Below, piece by piece: positions 45,262 through 55,945 of a stretch of DNA of 64,000 nucleotides. A program made the position numbers and the translations under genes. The stretch is from Diplolepis rosae. Lineage: Eukaryota; Arthropoda; Insecta; Hymenoptera; Diplolepididae. The notes below the pieces were generated by a model, which saw only the letters and a list, made by a program, of their open reading frames with translations, was not told the DNA's origin and did no database searches. Numbering within the stretch: the stretch's first letter is position 1; each line of letters opens with the position of its first letter. The stretch is from contig JAPYXD010000553.1 of the NCBI GenBank assembly GCA_030998225.1, forward strand, positions 2,604,001 to 2,668,000, read 5' to 3'.

Positions 45262-45975
45262 GGGGTAAACCACTCTAAATTCAGCTAGACAACGTTCATC
45301 GTTATATGGACGCTGTGCTCTGATTTTTCAATATCGGTGATTCTAAAGTAATTAAAATAAGGAATCTGTATTATGAGACTGTTAGAGTAGCACCAACGCA
45401 ATAGGCGATCGTTATTCGTAACGTAGTAGTTACTCTCTCTCTCTTTCTTATAAGCTAGCGATAAGTTCGTCGTCCGGTAACTTTTCGGATGATTTTTTCC
45501 TTAGCAGCTAAGAGCCGTTCCTTACAGTTTCGTTGATCCCCGATTTTGACGCTAATCGAATATTTCTGTTGGATCGGTAAAACAACAATGATCTCGTTTC
45601 TAAGAATGAGTACACTGGCCCAACGTGTTCCGAGTTTAGCCGACTTGTCACCAAGAGTAAGATTTGGAGAAATCCACACGCTGTAGTAAGCGATCGAATG
45701 CTATTATTTCTTATTCGATGCTTATCCGATCGTTATTTCTCTAGTCGGCGCGTCGTGTATAGCTACACTTGTGATTTCTTTCCTTAGCCGATGATTTGAA
45801 CGATTTTATTGGTATGCGAATGATTTCATTTAATGGAATAAGAAGCTCATGTTATACATTTCAAAAAAATTCTATCGACAATTACACTGCGTTAAATAGA
45901 ATAAAGCTACGCTTATTTAAACACCATCTACGGATTTTTAATTTTAAAAAATCATTATTTTAGAGTGGTTTACCC
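45262..45975. mobile_element. TIR element with 5-bp TTCGA duplication
   Basis: GGGGTAAACCACTCTAAA at the left and TTTTAGAGTGGTTTACCC at the right form 17-bp inverted ends. TTCGA stands on both sides (45257-45261, 45976-45980). The 714-bp interior has GATCGTTATTYGTAA and GATCGTTATTTCTC words and a CTCTCTCTCTCT run. A 74-codon minus-strand frame (45455-45679) has no recognisable motif. A 5-bp duplication is unlike Tc1/mariner (TA), piggyBac (TTAA) or hAT (8 bp), so the superfamily is open. Confidence 0.78.
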
Positions 45976-45980
45976 TTCGA

Positions 45981-46590
45981 CCTCATTAGTTAAAACATCC
46001 TGGAATTACTTTTTACAGAAAACTACCAGAAACACGGAAATTACTTGATTCTCGAAATGTTTAAAGTAGTTTAAATTCGAATTGTATTATATATGTTTTT
46101 CTGGCGCCTTCATAGTTATAATATTATTCTGCGTCTTTCTCAAAGCCAATGAACCCTTTCTCCAAACATCACCTACTCACTTTCTAGACTTATGCTTTAC
46201 CAACTACATACATGCATCATCGCGTAATACAAGACGTGTTTCGTTTGTGTGTAAGTCTATGACGTACATGCGCGGCAGCCAACACATATTTTGGACGAAC
46301 TAATGCTTAGCGGTAACCTTGGCACCGATATGAACAAGCCGTGAAAGAGCCGTGAAGTGCAAGTCTTATCAAAGTGTACGTTCTTGTCTGTGCGCAATAT
46401 TTAGTACTAGCGAAAGTTAACGCAACTCGGCACATGGATTCGAATTAGATAGAATGCAATTCTCAATTACACATTGAGGAATTTCATTCTCTCTAAATCT
46501 TTTGTTCCAAAGCTTGGCAAGTGGTTAAGAATTTTTTCAGGTTCGTGCACTTGAGTGGCGAATACAAATTGAAGCAGTGCATACTCGTAC
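45981..46590. other. Intergenic, no gene seen
   Basis: The 73-codon plus frame at 46082-46303 has no recognisable domain. The 46190-46400 part is GC-richer than average, with no TIR or motif found. Confidence 0.45.
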
Positions 46591-47509
46591 ACAGTGCAAC
46601 AAATAAGTTTCGAGATTGTCCGTGGAAAACATCGATGAAACAAGATATCTGAATATTTTTCGATTTTTTTATTTAAAATATACTCCTCCAGTTTCAATAC
46701 ACTTGTTACAGCGATTCAACAATGATTCAAATTCGTGTTCTAGCACATTTTGTGGAATTGACTCTAGTGCACGTGTTGTAGCTGTTTTGATGGTCGAAAT
46801 GTCAATAAAAAAACACCCTTTCAATTTCAATTTTGGCAATAGAGAGAAATCGCACTGGGCCAAATCAGGTAAATACGGCGGATGATTCAACACACAGACT
46901 TAATTTCGAGCCAAAAATTTACGAACAGTGAGTAAGGTGTGACTCGATGCATTATCGTGCAACAGAGGCCAGGTCTCTGGATCACGATATTCGGGTCGAA
47001 TACGACGGATTTTGGCCATCAAACGGTTCAAAACTTCGAGATAATATGCTCCAGTAATTGTTTGGCCAGTTGGAACGAATTCCCTGTAGATAATTCCTTT
47101 GCTATCGAAGAATGTAATAAGCATTGCTGAAATTGACCTTTCACGATTATCATCTTCTAACGTCTTTCTACCTTCCAAAAAACTTTATGCCCCAGAAAAA
47201 CATTTGCTCTACTCAAACAGTCATCGCCGAACACTTGCTGCATCAATCAGAATGTTTCTGATGCATTTTTACCAAGTTTTGCGTGAAATTTAATAACTGC
47301 TTATTGTTCTATGTTAGTATTTGAACATCGACAAAAAAGTTGTTTTGGAAGAAATGTCATAACTTTGCTATTTATCAACCGATTGAAGCAAAACTGGTAT
47401 TGTCGGAAAAAGAAATGTAAGAGCTTCCAAACGGCGGTCTGAACATATAGATGACGCTACTAGTTACTCAAATATGGTTGGAGTCTCGGAACTTATTTGT
47501 CACACTGTG
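46591..47509. mobile_element. mariner element, internally deleted
   Basis: CACAGTGCAACAAATAAGTT at the left and the inverse of CACAGTGTGACAAATAAGTT at the right form the ends, with TA on both sides. The length of 919 bp is short of the usual ~1.3 kb, because the 5' half of the transposase gene is lost. The termini differ from those of the mariner at 16880, so it is another mariner lineage. Confidence 0.93.
46669..47200 (-). pseudogene. mariner transposase, C-terminal half
   Basis: Read downward from about 47180, the frame shows LITFFDSKGIIYREFVPTGQ, then LLHDNASSHTLLTVRKFLA with the second catalytic aspartate. After one TAA stop near 46900 comes HPPYLPDLAQCDFSLLPKLK with the third (DD34D spacing). 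The C-terminal tail ends with a stop near 46669. The helix-turn-helix domain and first aspartate are missing, and the remaining 5' sequence (47200-47480) is non-coding leader with stops. It cannot encode an active enzyme. Confidence 0.92.
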
Positions 47510-47611
47510 TATATTTGGCAGCCGCACTAAAAAACGTTTACGGAACAGCTGCCCTATTGGGTAAAATAAACGAAAAAATAATGAGCTGTATTTTATCACT
47601 TTCAATATTAA

Positions 47612-47880
47612 GGGCATGTGATACTTAAGAAATTAGCAAATTTTATTGATTTTTAGTTTCTACATGTTTGTGTCCAAACTACATGAAATTTAGTTTTCAA
47701 GATTTGGGAAATAATGGAGAAAACAAAAACGGACGTAGATAGACCAAAAGTAGTCCATCTACGTCCGTTTTTATCTTCTCTAACATTGCCCAAAATTTTA
47801 TATATTTTGAACACAAACGTGTAAAGACTGTAATAAATTGTTGACATGAACTTTCTATTTTTCTCAAGTATCACATGCTC
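47612..47880. mobile_element. Palindromic TTAA-flanked MITE
   Basis: GGGCATGTGATACTTAAGAA and the inverse of TTCTCAAGTATCACATGCTC form the ends, each followed by TTAA (47608-47611, 47881-47884). Nearly the whole 269 bp folds on itself around AAAACGGACGTAGAT (from 47723) and ATCTACGTCCGTTTTT (ending 47772). Target and foldback form suggest a non-autonomous TTAA-specific element. Confidence 0.85.
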
Positions 47881-48071
47881 TTAACTCAGATTTACGGTTC
47901 AAAAATCAAACTTGTCGTCTATTACTTTTATACATGTAATAATCTTGTCTAATAGCGGAATTCAAAATTAAATTTTTACTGATTTCTTGCTGTTTTGACA
48001 TAGGGTCAGTTAGTTCTTATTTTCTTTATTCAAAAATTATCATTGGTAGATATAAAAAGACGTAAAAAATA

Positions 48072-48114
48072 AGGGAAACGTTTCGGCCACATATTGGGAC
48101 CCTCTTCAGTGCCA
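48072..48114 (-). ncRNA. Hammerhead ribozyme-like motif 4
   Basis: Minus strand, 43 nt: TGGCA, core CTGAAGA, stem II GGGTCCCA/TGTGGCC around ATA, GAAA, C-G, UU, then TCCCT. It is the same subfamily as 40116-40158, with all core bases canonical. Stem I has two mismatches and stem II a few substitutions. Flanking sequence has no reading frame. Confidence 0.68.
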
Positions 48115-49124
48115 TAAATTGAAAGATTAATTCAAAATTTCTGTAGAAGATTGAAATATAAGTAATAATGGAAATCATTAAGCTCAAAATATTATCTCAT
48201 AGCTTGCAAATCAAAAAGAAGCAGTCCAGTTTGCACATCACGTATTGAATAAATATATAGAATCCACTGTATATAAACAACAGGAAAAAACAAACAAAAC
48301 TTAGTAATTTGCAATTACACCGGCAGGAACATTTTTTGAAAAGATGTCCAAAATGATTATTAATAACAAAAATTATGAATCCCGAACAATTTTTAAATTT
48401 TGAAAACTTTTGTTGAGGACTTTATTACCGAAATCGCTCACCAATAGAGTTCTTTACTTCTCCGTCTAGATGGAAACTATTTAAAAATCTCCCCGGGACA
48501 TGTGTCTTTGCTGACTGACAATATTTTTTCTTTTTCTTTAAATGCTATCCTAAGAGGTATTTTTGAAGGAAACATTTTTTATATCAGCTTTCCGGACAGT
48601 CCATTTTATAATAAATTTGCAAGCAAAGCTTTACAGAAATATAAATTATTATAATATCTATATATGCTATTTTACTTCATATTATTCGAGTATATTTCAT
48701 AATAAGAAAAATAAAGTTTTGTATTTCTTAATTTGGTTTTCTTCTGAGATTTTTCAAAAAAATAAACTAATCTTTGAAAAAAAATTCTTTTTTTTATTAT
48801 TTGTGACATTAAATATCACATTTAAAAATATTATTTAATTTCATTAGTTCTGAAAATAGTCAGAACAATTAGAATTTCAACCTATATACTGAAAGGATTG
48901 CATGTGCCATTTTCCACAAATTCTGTAATTTTTGGGTGAATATAATAGCAGACATGTTTTCAAATATGTCAAGTTTTAATGCCAAAATTAAATCTTTAAT
49001 TTCCATTTTCTATTTAGAAGTGAGTCTGTTTGCCTTTTGCTTGAATTAATTATTTATCAAAAGTAAATGTCTATAGGCATTGCAGTTAATAAAGCATTAT
49101 AAGTTACATGCTCTTTCTTCTTTA
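48115..49124. other. AT-rich intergenic stretch
   Basis: The 91-codon plus frame at 48563-48838 is low-complexity (K/N/I/F-rich) with no domain and is not called. Some of this sequence may be Penelope-like flank next to the hammerhead motif, but no frame remains. Confidence 0.45.
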
Positions 49125-49740
49125 AGGGGTTAGGCCACCTTGGGGATCGGAAAACTATGCCTCAATTCATCATTTTTTTAAGGAAAAAGTAAAAAACGTA
49201 AGAAAAATCCATTTGCGGGGTTTTAATAAGTATACATTAGAGTAGTGAATTTTTTTTCAAGTTCTTTAATAGAAAAGTGAAGTCAATATGGTCTTTTTTG
49301 CATGACCTCTCTCTCGCAGGTCAGGTACAACTGGTACAAGGTGTAGCGGCCAAAATGTTCATCCTGCTGCAACAACCAAATTTTTATCACAAATAAAAAC
49401 GTAACAGTTATGTATTGTGTATTATGTATTATTATGTATTTAAAGGGTGGTTTTCGCGTTTTTACTAGAAATACATCATAGATTTGAAGATAAAAGGCTT
49501 CTAAGGGGTTTTTGAAGTTGCTTGATCCAAAGGACGTCTATCGGCAGTTTTCTCAAAAAATGACCTTCTTTTCTGTAATATTTCCTTGAAAGCGAGAGAG
49601 AAAGACATTCATTGAAGGGAGATTAGTTGTAACGGTTCTTACCTGTAATACCTGATTTTTCTTTTAATGATTGTCTTCCTCCCTCACACTGAAGGAAATA
49701 TTACAGAAAAGAAGATCATTTTTTGAGAAAACTATCCATT
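49125..49740. mobile_element. One-ended TE fragment with internal hairpin
   Basis: AAGGGGTTAGGCCACCTTGG at 49124-49143 looks like a terminal sequence but no inverted partner is found. Inside, TTTTCTCAAAAAATGACCTTC with TTTTCTGTAATATTTCCTT (49549-49590) pairs with AAGGAAATATTACAGAAAAG and ATCATTTTTTGAGAAAA (49693-49730). This gives a hairpin of about 180 bp. Confidence 0.5.
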
Positions 49741-50011
49741 AGAGACAGTTATGCCATTAGCATTTTTTTAGGATCTCATAAACTACAACATATCAAATAT
49801 TGAGCCAATTTGACCAGGGCCGAATTTTAATGTAAAATGTGCTGGGTCCTTTGTGATTAGAAATAGAAAATTCAAAATAGTGGATTCAATATGGCTTTCA
49901 CCCCTCATGAATGAGAATAAATTTATACATACAAGGAGTGATTTCCGCTCTTAAAATTGAACCATTGCTGATTAAGAAAAATTCGTATCGATTATTGTCC
50001 ATACTTCTATA

Positions 50012-50489
50012 CACTGAGAGACTTTTCGTTACGGTAAATAATAAAAATGAATTATATTTTATTATGATATCGTTTCAAAATGAGGCAAACAGGGTTTATG
50101 TATCAGAAATTAATATAGTAGTTTTCAAGCGGCGAAGTTAATATTTTTGTTTGAATAAATGGAGTATATGTTCTACTAACTGTTATAAAACCTACGAGAA
50201 TTATAAATTCAGTATATCAAAATTGCGAAGCGAAACAAAGAATATGTGAATCTGAAAACCACTATCATTTTTTCATACTCTAAAGTTTTCGAATGGAGAT
50301 TCATAATATTTGGTATTTAAAATACTTATTTTTCTTCTATACGCTTTAAAGACTGTTATGACTATATTCAATTTCGATACCGTTATATGAATAAGTGTAA
50401 TAAAACCTCGGCTTTCCTCATTTTAAAACAATATTTTTCTAAACTTTCGTTCAATTTTATCATTTACTCTAACGAAAAGTCTCTCAGTG
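50012..50489. mobile_element. TA-flanked MITE, intact copy
   Basis: CACTGAGAGACTTTTCGTTA at the left and TAACGAAAAGTCTCTCAGTG at the right are perfect 20-bp inverted ends, with TA on both sides. The 478-bp interior is AT-rich with no recognisable frame. The truncated copy at 3040-3622 matches its right half. Confidence 0.88.
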
Positions 50490-50894
50490 TAAGGCTGTAA
50501 AGTATCATTAGAATCAGCAAGTCACACCTACATAGCTTTATTTTTCAGTACTTTACTCACAAGTTTCCTTATTTTATAAGTAAGTTTCATATCAGGTAAG
50601 GGAACGTGTTTATTTAATATTTTTTTTCAAGCTCTCAATCCGGCTAGGTCGCGTTGCCTTAATTCAATGTCATTGTCGCATAGATAACACTGAAAAAGAG
50701 GCGAATGCGATGCGATGGTAGGAGAAGTGACAGGAAGTATAGTCTTGAAGACATGTGCCTTGAACCAGTGAAGGTGAAAGTTATTCTCTCTGTCAAGAAT
50801 GATAAAACTCACTGATAAAAAATCATTGTCTTTTTTGCATTCATAAAGTTAAAAAAACCTGCGAACCCTTGAAAAACTTGACTGATATGTTTAA
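50490..50894. other. Intergenic, no gene seen
   Basis: Nothing recognised between the two MITEs. Confidence 0.5.
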
Positions 50895-51229
50895 GGCCAT
50901 GGAGCAACCAGACCATATGATCGATATGGTAATTTTCTTGTCTGTAAACTTTTGTTCATGCAAAATAAGATATTACGTCAAAAATTTGTACGATCAAAGA
51001 AAAACCACTAGGATAGATCTGTCAACTCTCAGATTTTTTAAATTAAAAAAATAAAATTTTCTGAAATATATTTTTTTATAATTATAATAATTGAAGAGTT
51101 GACAGACCTATCCTAGTGGCTTTTCTTTGATCTACAAATTTTTGACGTAATATATTATTTTGAATGGACAAAAATTTACAGACAAAAGAATTACTATACC
51201 GACCATATGGTCTCGTTGATCCATAGTCT
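50895..51229. mobile_element. TTAA foldback MITE, complete
   Basis: GGCCATGGAGCAACCAGACC at the left pairs with the inverse of the right end GGTCTCGTTGATCCATAGTC, with TTAA on both sides (50891-50894, 51230-51233). The arms pair over about 150 bp, including CATATGATCGATATGGTAAT, TTTACAGACAAAAG-type words and TAGGATAGATCTGTCAACTC. The loop is AT-rich. Relatives lie at 10540-10680 (half), 60704-60846 and, with a longer body, 13321-14530. Confidence 0.88.
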
Positions 51230-51233
51230 TTAA

Positions 51234-52864
51234 AACATTTATTTTGGATGCATTAAAATCCTATTTATTTTTAGTCGCTTATCAAGATTCTCTTCGAGAA
51301 TTTTAGTAACATAAATTATTTAAATTATATTTTGAGCTCTTTTCAGTATCCAAAGAATAGAGACTTCTGGTAACAATAAGATATATTTTTAAAACGGAGA
51401 TTTTTATGGGAGTCTTTTAATATTTGCATTTTATTATGTATTATATTATCGTAAAAAATTTGTAACGCGCCGCACAGTGGTCGGGATTAGGAATGTTTTG
51501 TTTTTCAATTGACGATTTTTATATTTCTAAGAAAACACAGAATAAAAGTAATTTAAATCATGGTCAACTTAATGTTATAAATAGATTGAAAAAACAAATC
51601 AACAACGAGGTGGTTGGATGAACGGAAACATTTTTTTTTGACTAAAATTGCTATGATCTATCGCTAGTGTAACTGTAGATTGTAAAAATTTATAAAATAT
51701 TTCAAATTGTCATTTTTATAATTATATACTTTATATTATATATATATTATATATTGTTTATTATTAATTAAATAGTTATTATAAAAAAATGAGTAGATTC
51801 GCAATTTTCCGCAACTATTTTTTGTAGAAACGAATAAAAATACATATAGAACCTTAAACATTAGGAAAAAAATGAGTGTCTTAGAGCGATATTGAGCGTG
51901 TATATCAATAATATGCATAAATATAGTACTTACTCGGTAGGAAATTTGAAATTGCGTACATGAATATACATGAATACTAGCCATGTCAAAACCTAGGCTG
52001 CGTGCCAACAACGCACATTGAAAAAATGTAACCCACATTGTTTCAGCTGTTCAGTGGATGCAAGGAACAAAAGTAGGACCTAAGGAACGAAAACAGATCC
52101 ACTTCAAAGAAAAATATAATGAAGCGGAGGAAGTGGAAGAACCTTTACTTTTTATAAAACTACACTACATTGTACACGATTTTACAAATTTCACGATTAA
52201 ATCCACTGAATAATATTGCGTCGATAACAAAAATTTGTCGTGACAACAAAAACTGTTCATTAAAACCATTTTGTTACGATTACTAATTTTTTTATCAGTG
52301 TATGATCGGAAAAATAACGTCCGTCTATAACTATGCATAATGACCTTCAGCATTCAAACCAGCTACTAGGTGGTTACACAACTTGGTTAATTGACTTTAT
52401 TATAGCTAGCAAAAGCTTATTGCAGTTTTCAGTGAGCAAGGCGAGTCAAGATCTAGTGTTGGACCTTGAAAGAAACTTCATCCAATGCGTATTTTTCATT
52501 TCCGGAGCTTGACTCATTTTATGGGATTTTTTTGTATGTAAAAGAGTAATGCTTATGTAAAACCAGGTTACAAATAACATAATCAACTTTTTGAATCGTA
52601 AATATTTTAAAAAGGAAAATATGTAAATTTCCTCATAAAACAGAATGCTTTAGAATATATACATAATTATGGTTTGAGAAATGAAAAGTATTTTGTTTTA
52701 TGAGGAAATATATATATAATTCTGGTAGTTCTAGTGTTAATAATAGGCGGTACAGTAATCCATTCGGTGATATCGGGAAATCAGTCATTTATCATTGCCG
52801 TTATCATAATTGATTCATCGTGGTTTCTTGACTGTCTTTCAGGACAAGGCTATGTCGGGTTCCC
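51234..52864. other. AT-rich intergenic stretch
   Basis: A (TA)-rich run lies near 51725-51760. The 100-codon minus frame at 51736-52038 has no domain and ends in that low-complexity run. No TIR pair or RNA gene recognised. Confidence 0.45.
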
Positions 52865-52975
52865 CAGGTGGAAATTTACTATTGGCGCAATACCATGCTA
52901 GTACCGTCGTCGGATTTCTGGTACTGGCAGGGTACTGATGCAATACCAGCATGAATACTGGGGCAGTATTGGCTA

Positions 52976-53161
52976 CACTGAGAAAAAAATGCTATTGAAT
53001 TTATAGCATTCCTGCCAAAAGCATGTATATTATTGATTCAGAAAAATATGCCAATAAAACTGATACATATGCTACCCATTCTGTAACATATTGATTTGAA
53101 TCAATGATATGCATGCCTTTAGCAGAAATGCTATAAATTCAATAGCATTTTTTTCTCAGTG
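52976..53161. mobile_element. CACTGAG MITE, copy 2
   Basis: CACTGAGAAAAAAATGCTAT at the left and the perfect inverse ending TTTTTTTCTCAGTG at the right bound 186 bp. The left flank is TA; the right flank is TG, so one border base has changed. Inner words AAAAGCATGTATAT and ATATGCATGCCTTT match copies 1 and 3. Confidence 0.87.
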
Positions 53162-53933
53162 TGGACCCCTAATGCTAACTCGAATGGGAGTTGGCAGCCA
53201 GTACTGGTCTGGTACTTGAAAGCATTGCTGGTCCAGTTCTGTCAGTCAGTACTGGCATAGTACTGTCTAGACCTCTGATTATAACTCGGCTGGGAGTTGG
53301 CAGTCAGTACTGGTCTGGTACTGAAAAGCACTACTGGTCCAGTGCAATTAGTCGCACGGAGGAGAATAGTTGGAGTAATTTTACTCGACTATGCCGGTTA
53401 AACTTGGGACATAAGGACATTTCAACATTTCTCTTAAGTAAAAAAACATTCTTACCTCAAGCTTGCTATTAGTCATTCGATACATACATAAACAGCATAC
53501 AACTACATTCAAACCATTCAGTCGCAGCTAATCATATATTTCATCACAAATACACTCAAATATACAACCTCATATATATAAACCTAATAATCTACACTTA
53601 TATATACATTAAAAAAATTGCATTATTATAAAAAAGTTTCTTGTGTAAAAACATTTAAAAGAAGGTTTTTTTATTTTCTGTGTTGTATATTTTCAAAGTA
53701 TGGATTTTACAGTTATGAATTCCAAATTATTATTGTGCCTGATAAATTTATGTGAATTCCAAATCCTGTGTAGATTTTTCATATTTTATGTAATACAGCT
53801 ATCAAGACTTTTGCTGTTTAATTTTTAATAAAATCATTTTGATTTAAAAAACTTGAGTGAAAAATAAAGAAGTAATTATAAATGAATTAAGAAAAAATTA
53901 TCAATCAAGAATTTATTAAACTTATAGAATGTA

Positions 53934-54660
53934 CAGGGTGCGCCACCTAGATCTTGGGTATTTCAACATTGAATAACTCTGTTGTTTTTCAGCCGATTTT
54001 GACAAATGAGCACGATTCTGAAACGTCATTCAGTACCATTTTAACCATTAATCAATATACACCAAAAGAACGTGCTGAAATCGTAGCGTTTTACATTGAA
54101 AACAATCGTTCAATTGTGAAAACTGTGCGTGCTTATCGTAAAAAATATGGGAGAAATTCAGCACCTTCAGACAACACAATTTGTAGTTTGGTGAAAAATT
54201 TTTTCGAGTATGGGTCTGTAGCAACTCGCCAGCGTTCCATTCGATCGCGTCCGAGACGCTCCGATGAAGTTGTTGAAGCGCAAGTTCCCGGGACACGTTG
54301 TGTCGAAAAAGGGCGATTTGGAGTGGCCTCCTCGTTTTCCGGATTTAACTGTATCTGACTTTTTTCTTTGGGTTTATTTAAAAAGCAAGGTTTATGCCAG
54401 CAAGCCAAAGACAATTGACGAACTTAAATGTAACATACGAGCCGAAATAGCTGCTATAACGCCCGAAATGCTGGCCAATGTTATGCAGAATGCGCGAAAA
54501 AGAGCTGCTTTTTGTGTATCGAATGGAGGTGGTCATTTAATCGACGTTGTGTTCTAAAACTGATGTGAAATAAATGGTAAAGTATATCCTAAACAAATCG
54601 GCTGAAAAGTGTCATAGTTATCCAATGTTGAAATACCGAAGGTCTAAATGGCGCACCCTG
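53934..54660. mobile_element. IS630/Tc1-like element, internally deleted
   Basis: CAGGGTGCGCCACCTAGATC at the left and the inverse of GGTCTAAATGGCGCACCCTG at the right form the ends, with TA on both sides (53932-53933, 54661-54662). About 65 bp of each arm match, including TATTTCAACATTGRATAACT. At 727 bp it is much shorter than a full element, having lost the catalytic core of its transposase. Confidence 0.93.
54027..54557 (+). pseudogene. IS630/Tc1-like transposase, core deleted
   Basis: The first part encodes a helix-turn-helix start (YTPKERAEIVAFYIENNRS, then NTICSLVKNFFEYGSVATRQ). Near 54270 the sequence jumps to the C-terminal part in another frame (WPPRFPDLTVSDFFLWVYLK, then TIDELKCNIRAEIAAITPEM), ending at a stop at 54555-54557. 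The intervening first and second catalytic aspartates are missing. The junction is a clean internal deletion of the type that generates MITEs. The 134-codon and 97-codon frames here are its two halves. Confidence 0.9.
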
Positions 54661-54683
54661 TATATAAATAGATTATGTGAAAC

Positions 54684-54748
54684 TAATAGATAGATGATTT
54701 TTTACTTTGGCTTTAGGGTCCAGAAATAATGTAAACTCAGGGTTTCAT
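54684..54748 (-). repeat. Penelope-like flank repeat, shared with 62641-62728
   Basis: TAATAGATAGATGATTTTTT and GGCTTTAGGGTCCAGAAATAATGTAAACTCAGGGTTTC recur nearly unchanged at 62667-62728, and more distantly at 18490-18512. It lies directly beside the hammerhead motif, so it is part of the terminal region of the same element family. Confidence 0.8.
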
Positions 54749-54753
54749 TTTTT

Positions 54754-54795
54754 CCTTAAACGTTTCGACTCAGATTGGAGTCCTTATCAGTGAGA
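54754..54795 (-). ncRNA. Hammerhead ribozyme-like motif 5
   Basis: Minus strand, 42 nt: TCTCA, core CTGATAA (canonical CUGAUGA with one change), stem II GGACTC/GAGTC around CAATCT, GAAA, C-G, UU, TAAGG. Stem II pairs perfectly and its sequence class matches the motif at 18531-18572. The G-to-A in the core and one stem I mismatch suggest it is no longer active. It lies downstream of the Penelope-like reading frame on the same strand. Confidence 0.7.
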
Positions 54796-54814
54796 TTTAT
54801 TTCTATAAAAATAC

Positions 54815-55945
54815 AAAGGAAGAAAAGAATAAAAAATTGCACGTGTGACGGATAAACATTGTGTTGACAAACGATATAAATGAATTGCACTTGTGAAACT
54901 ATAGAATAGGTCTAACTAAATTTACGAATAAAAAATTGAAAATTGTACAAAATTTGCTATAATAATACATAGGGAAGGGACTTAAAAAATTTGAACACGT
55001 GTGACGGATAACATTATGATAAAATTGCACATGTAAACCATATAATTGGTCCATACTAACTAAATTCGAGCAAAAATAAATAAAAAGTGTGCAGAATTTT
55101 TCTATAAAAAATGCAAAGGAAGAACTTTGAAAATTGCACATGTGACAGATAGACATTGTGTTGACAAACGATATGAATGGATTGCACTTTTGAAACTATA
55201 GAATAGGTCTAACTAAATTTACGTATAAAAAATTGAAAATTGTACAAAATTTGCTATAAAAATACATAGGGAAGGGACTTAAAAAATTTGAACACGTGTG
55301 ACGGATAACATTATGATAAAATTGCACATGTAAACCATATGTTTGGTCCATACTAACTAAATTCGAGCAAAAATAAATAAAAAGTGTGCAGAATTTTTCT
55401 AAAAAAAAAATACAAAGGAAGAACCTTAAAAATTACACATGTGACGGATGGACATTATGGTAAAAAAATGATATGAAAGAATTGCACTTTTGAAACTATG
55501 AAATTGGTCTGAATAACTGAGTTTGCGAAAGACAAACAAAATACAAAACAAAAGGTTTTTTTGTGTGAAATTACATCCTGTGCAAAATTTTCCCCTATAA
55601 AAATGCAAGGGAAGAACCTTAAAATTGCACTTGTGACGAAAAACTTTGTGGTAAAACTGATATAAAAGAGTTGCATATATGACACTATCAAATTGGTCTA
55701 AATATATAAGAATACATAATGAAGAAACTTAAAGAATTGAAGTGTGATGGATAATCATTACAGTAACACGGGACGGAAAACCATTGTGGTAAAAAAATTT
55801 TATAAAGAATTGCACATGTGAACAGTAAAATTGGTCTGAATACTAAATCTAGAAAAATATAAAACCGTACATAATTTGTTCCGTAAAAATACAAATGGAA
55901 GAAACTTAAAAAATTTCAAGAGTGACAAATAAACATTGTGGTAAA
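54815..55945. repeat. Tandem array, ~150-bp monomers, ~300-bp higher order
   Basis: Units start with TACAAAGGAAGAA- or TACATAGGGAAGG-type words at about 54818, 54966, 55112, 55264, 55412, 55603, 55712 and 55889. Each contains TGTGACGGATA and AAATTGCAC words. Alternate monomers are most alike (54966 with 55264), giving a ~300-bp higher-order period. The later units are shorter and more diverged. Minus-strand open frames of 60-85 codons in this block repeat with the units and are not genes. Confidence 0.85.

Noticed and set aside
48563..48838. 91-codon plus-strand open frame
   Set aside because: Low-complexity K/N/I/F-rich translation typical of AT-rich non-coding DNA, without motif or splice context.
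54048..54414. Minus-strand open frames of 82 and 93 codons
   Set aside because: They are antisense shadows of the IS630-like transposase remnant on the plus strand.
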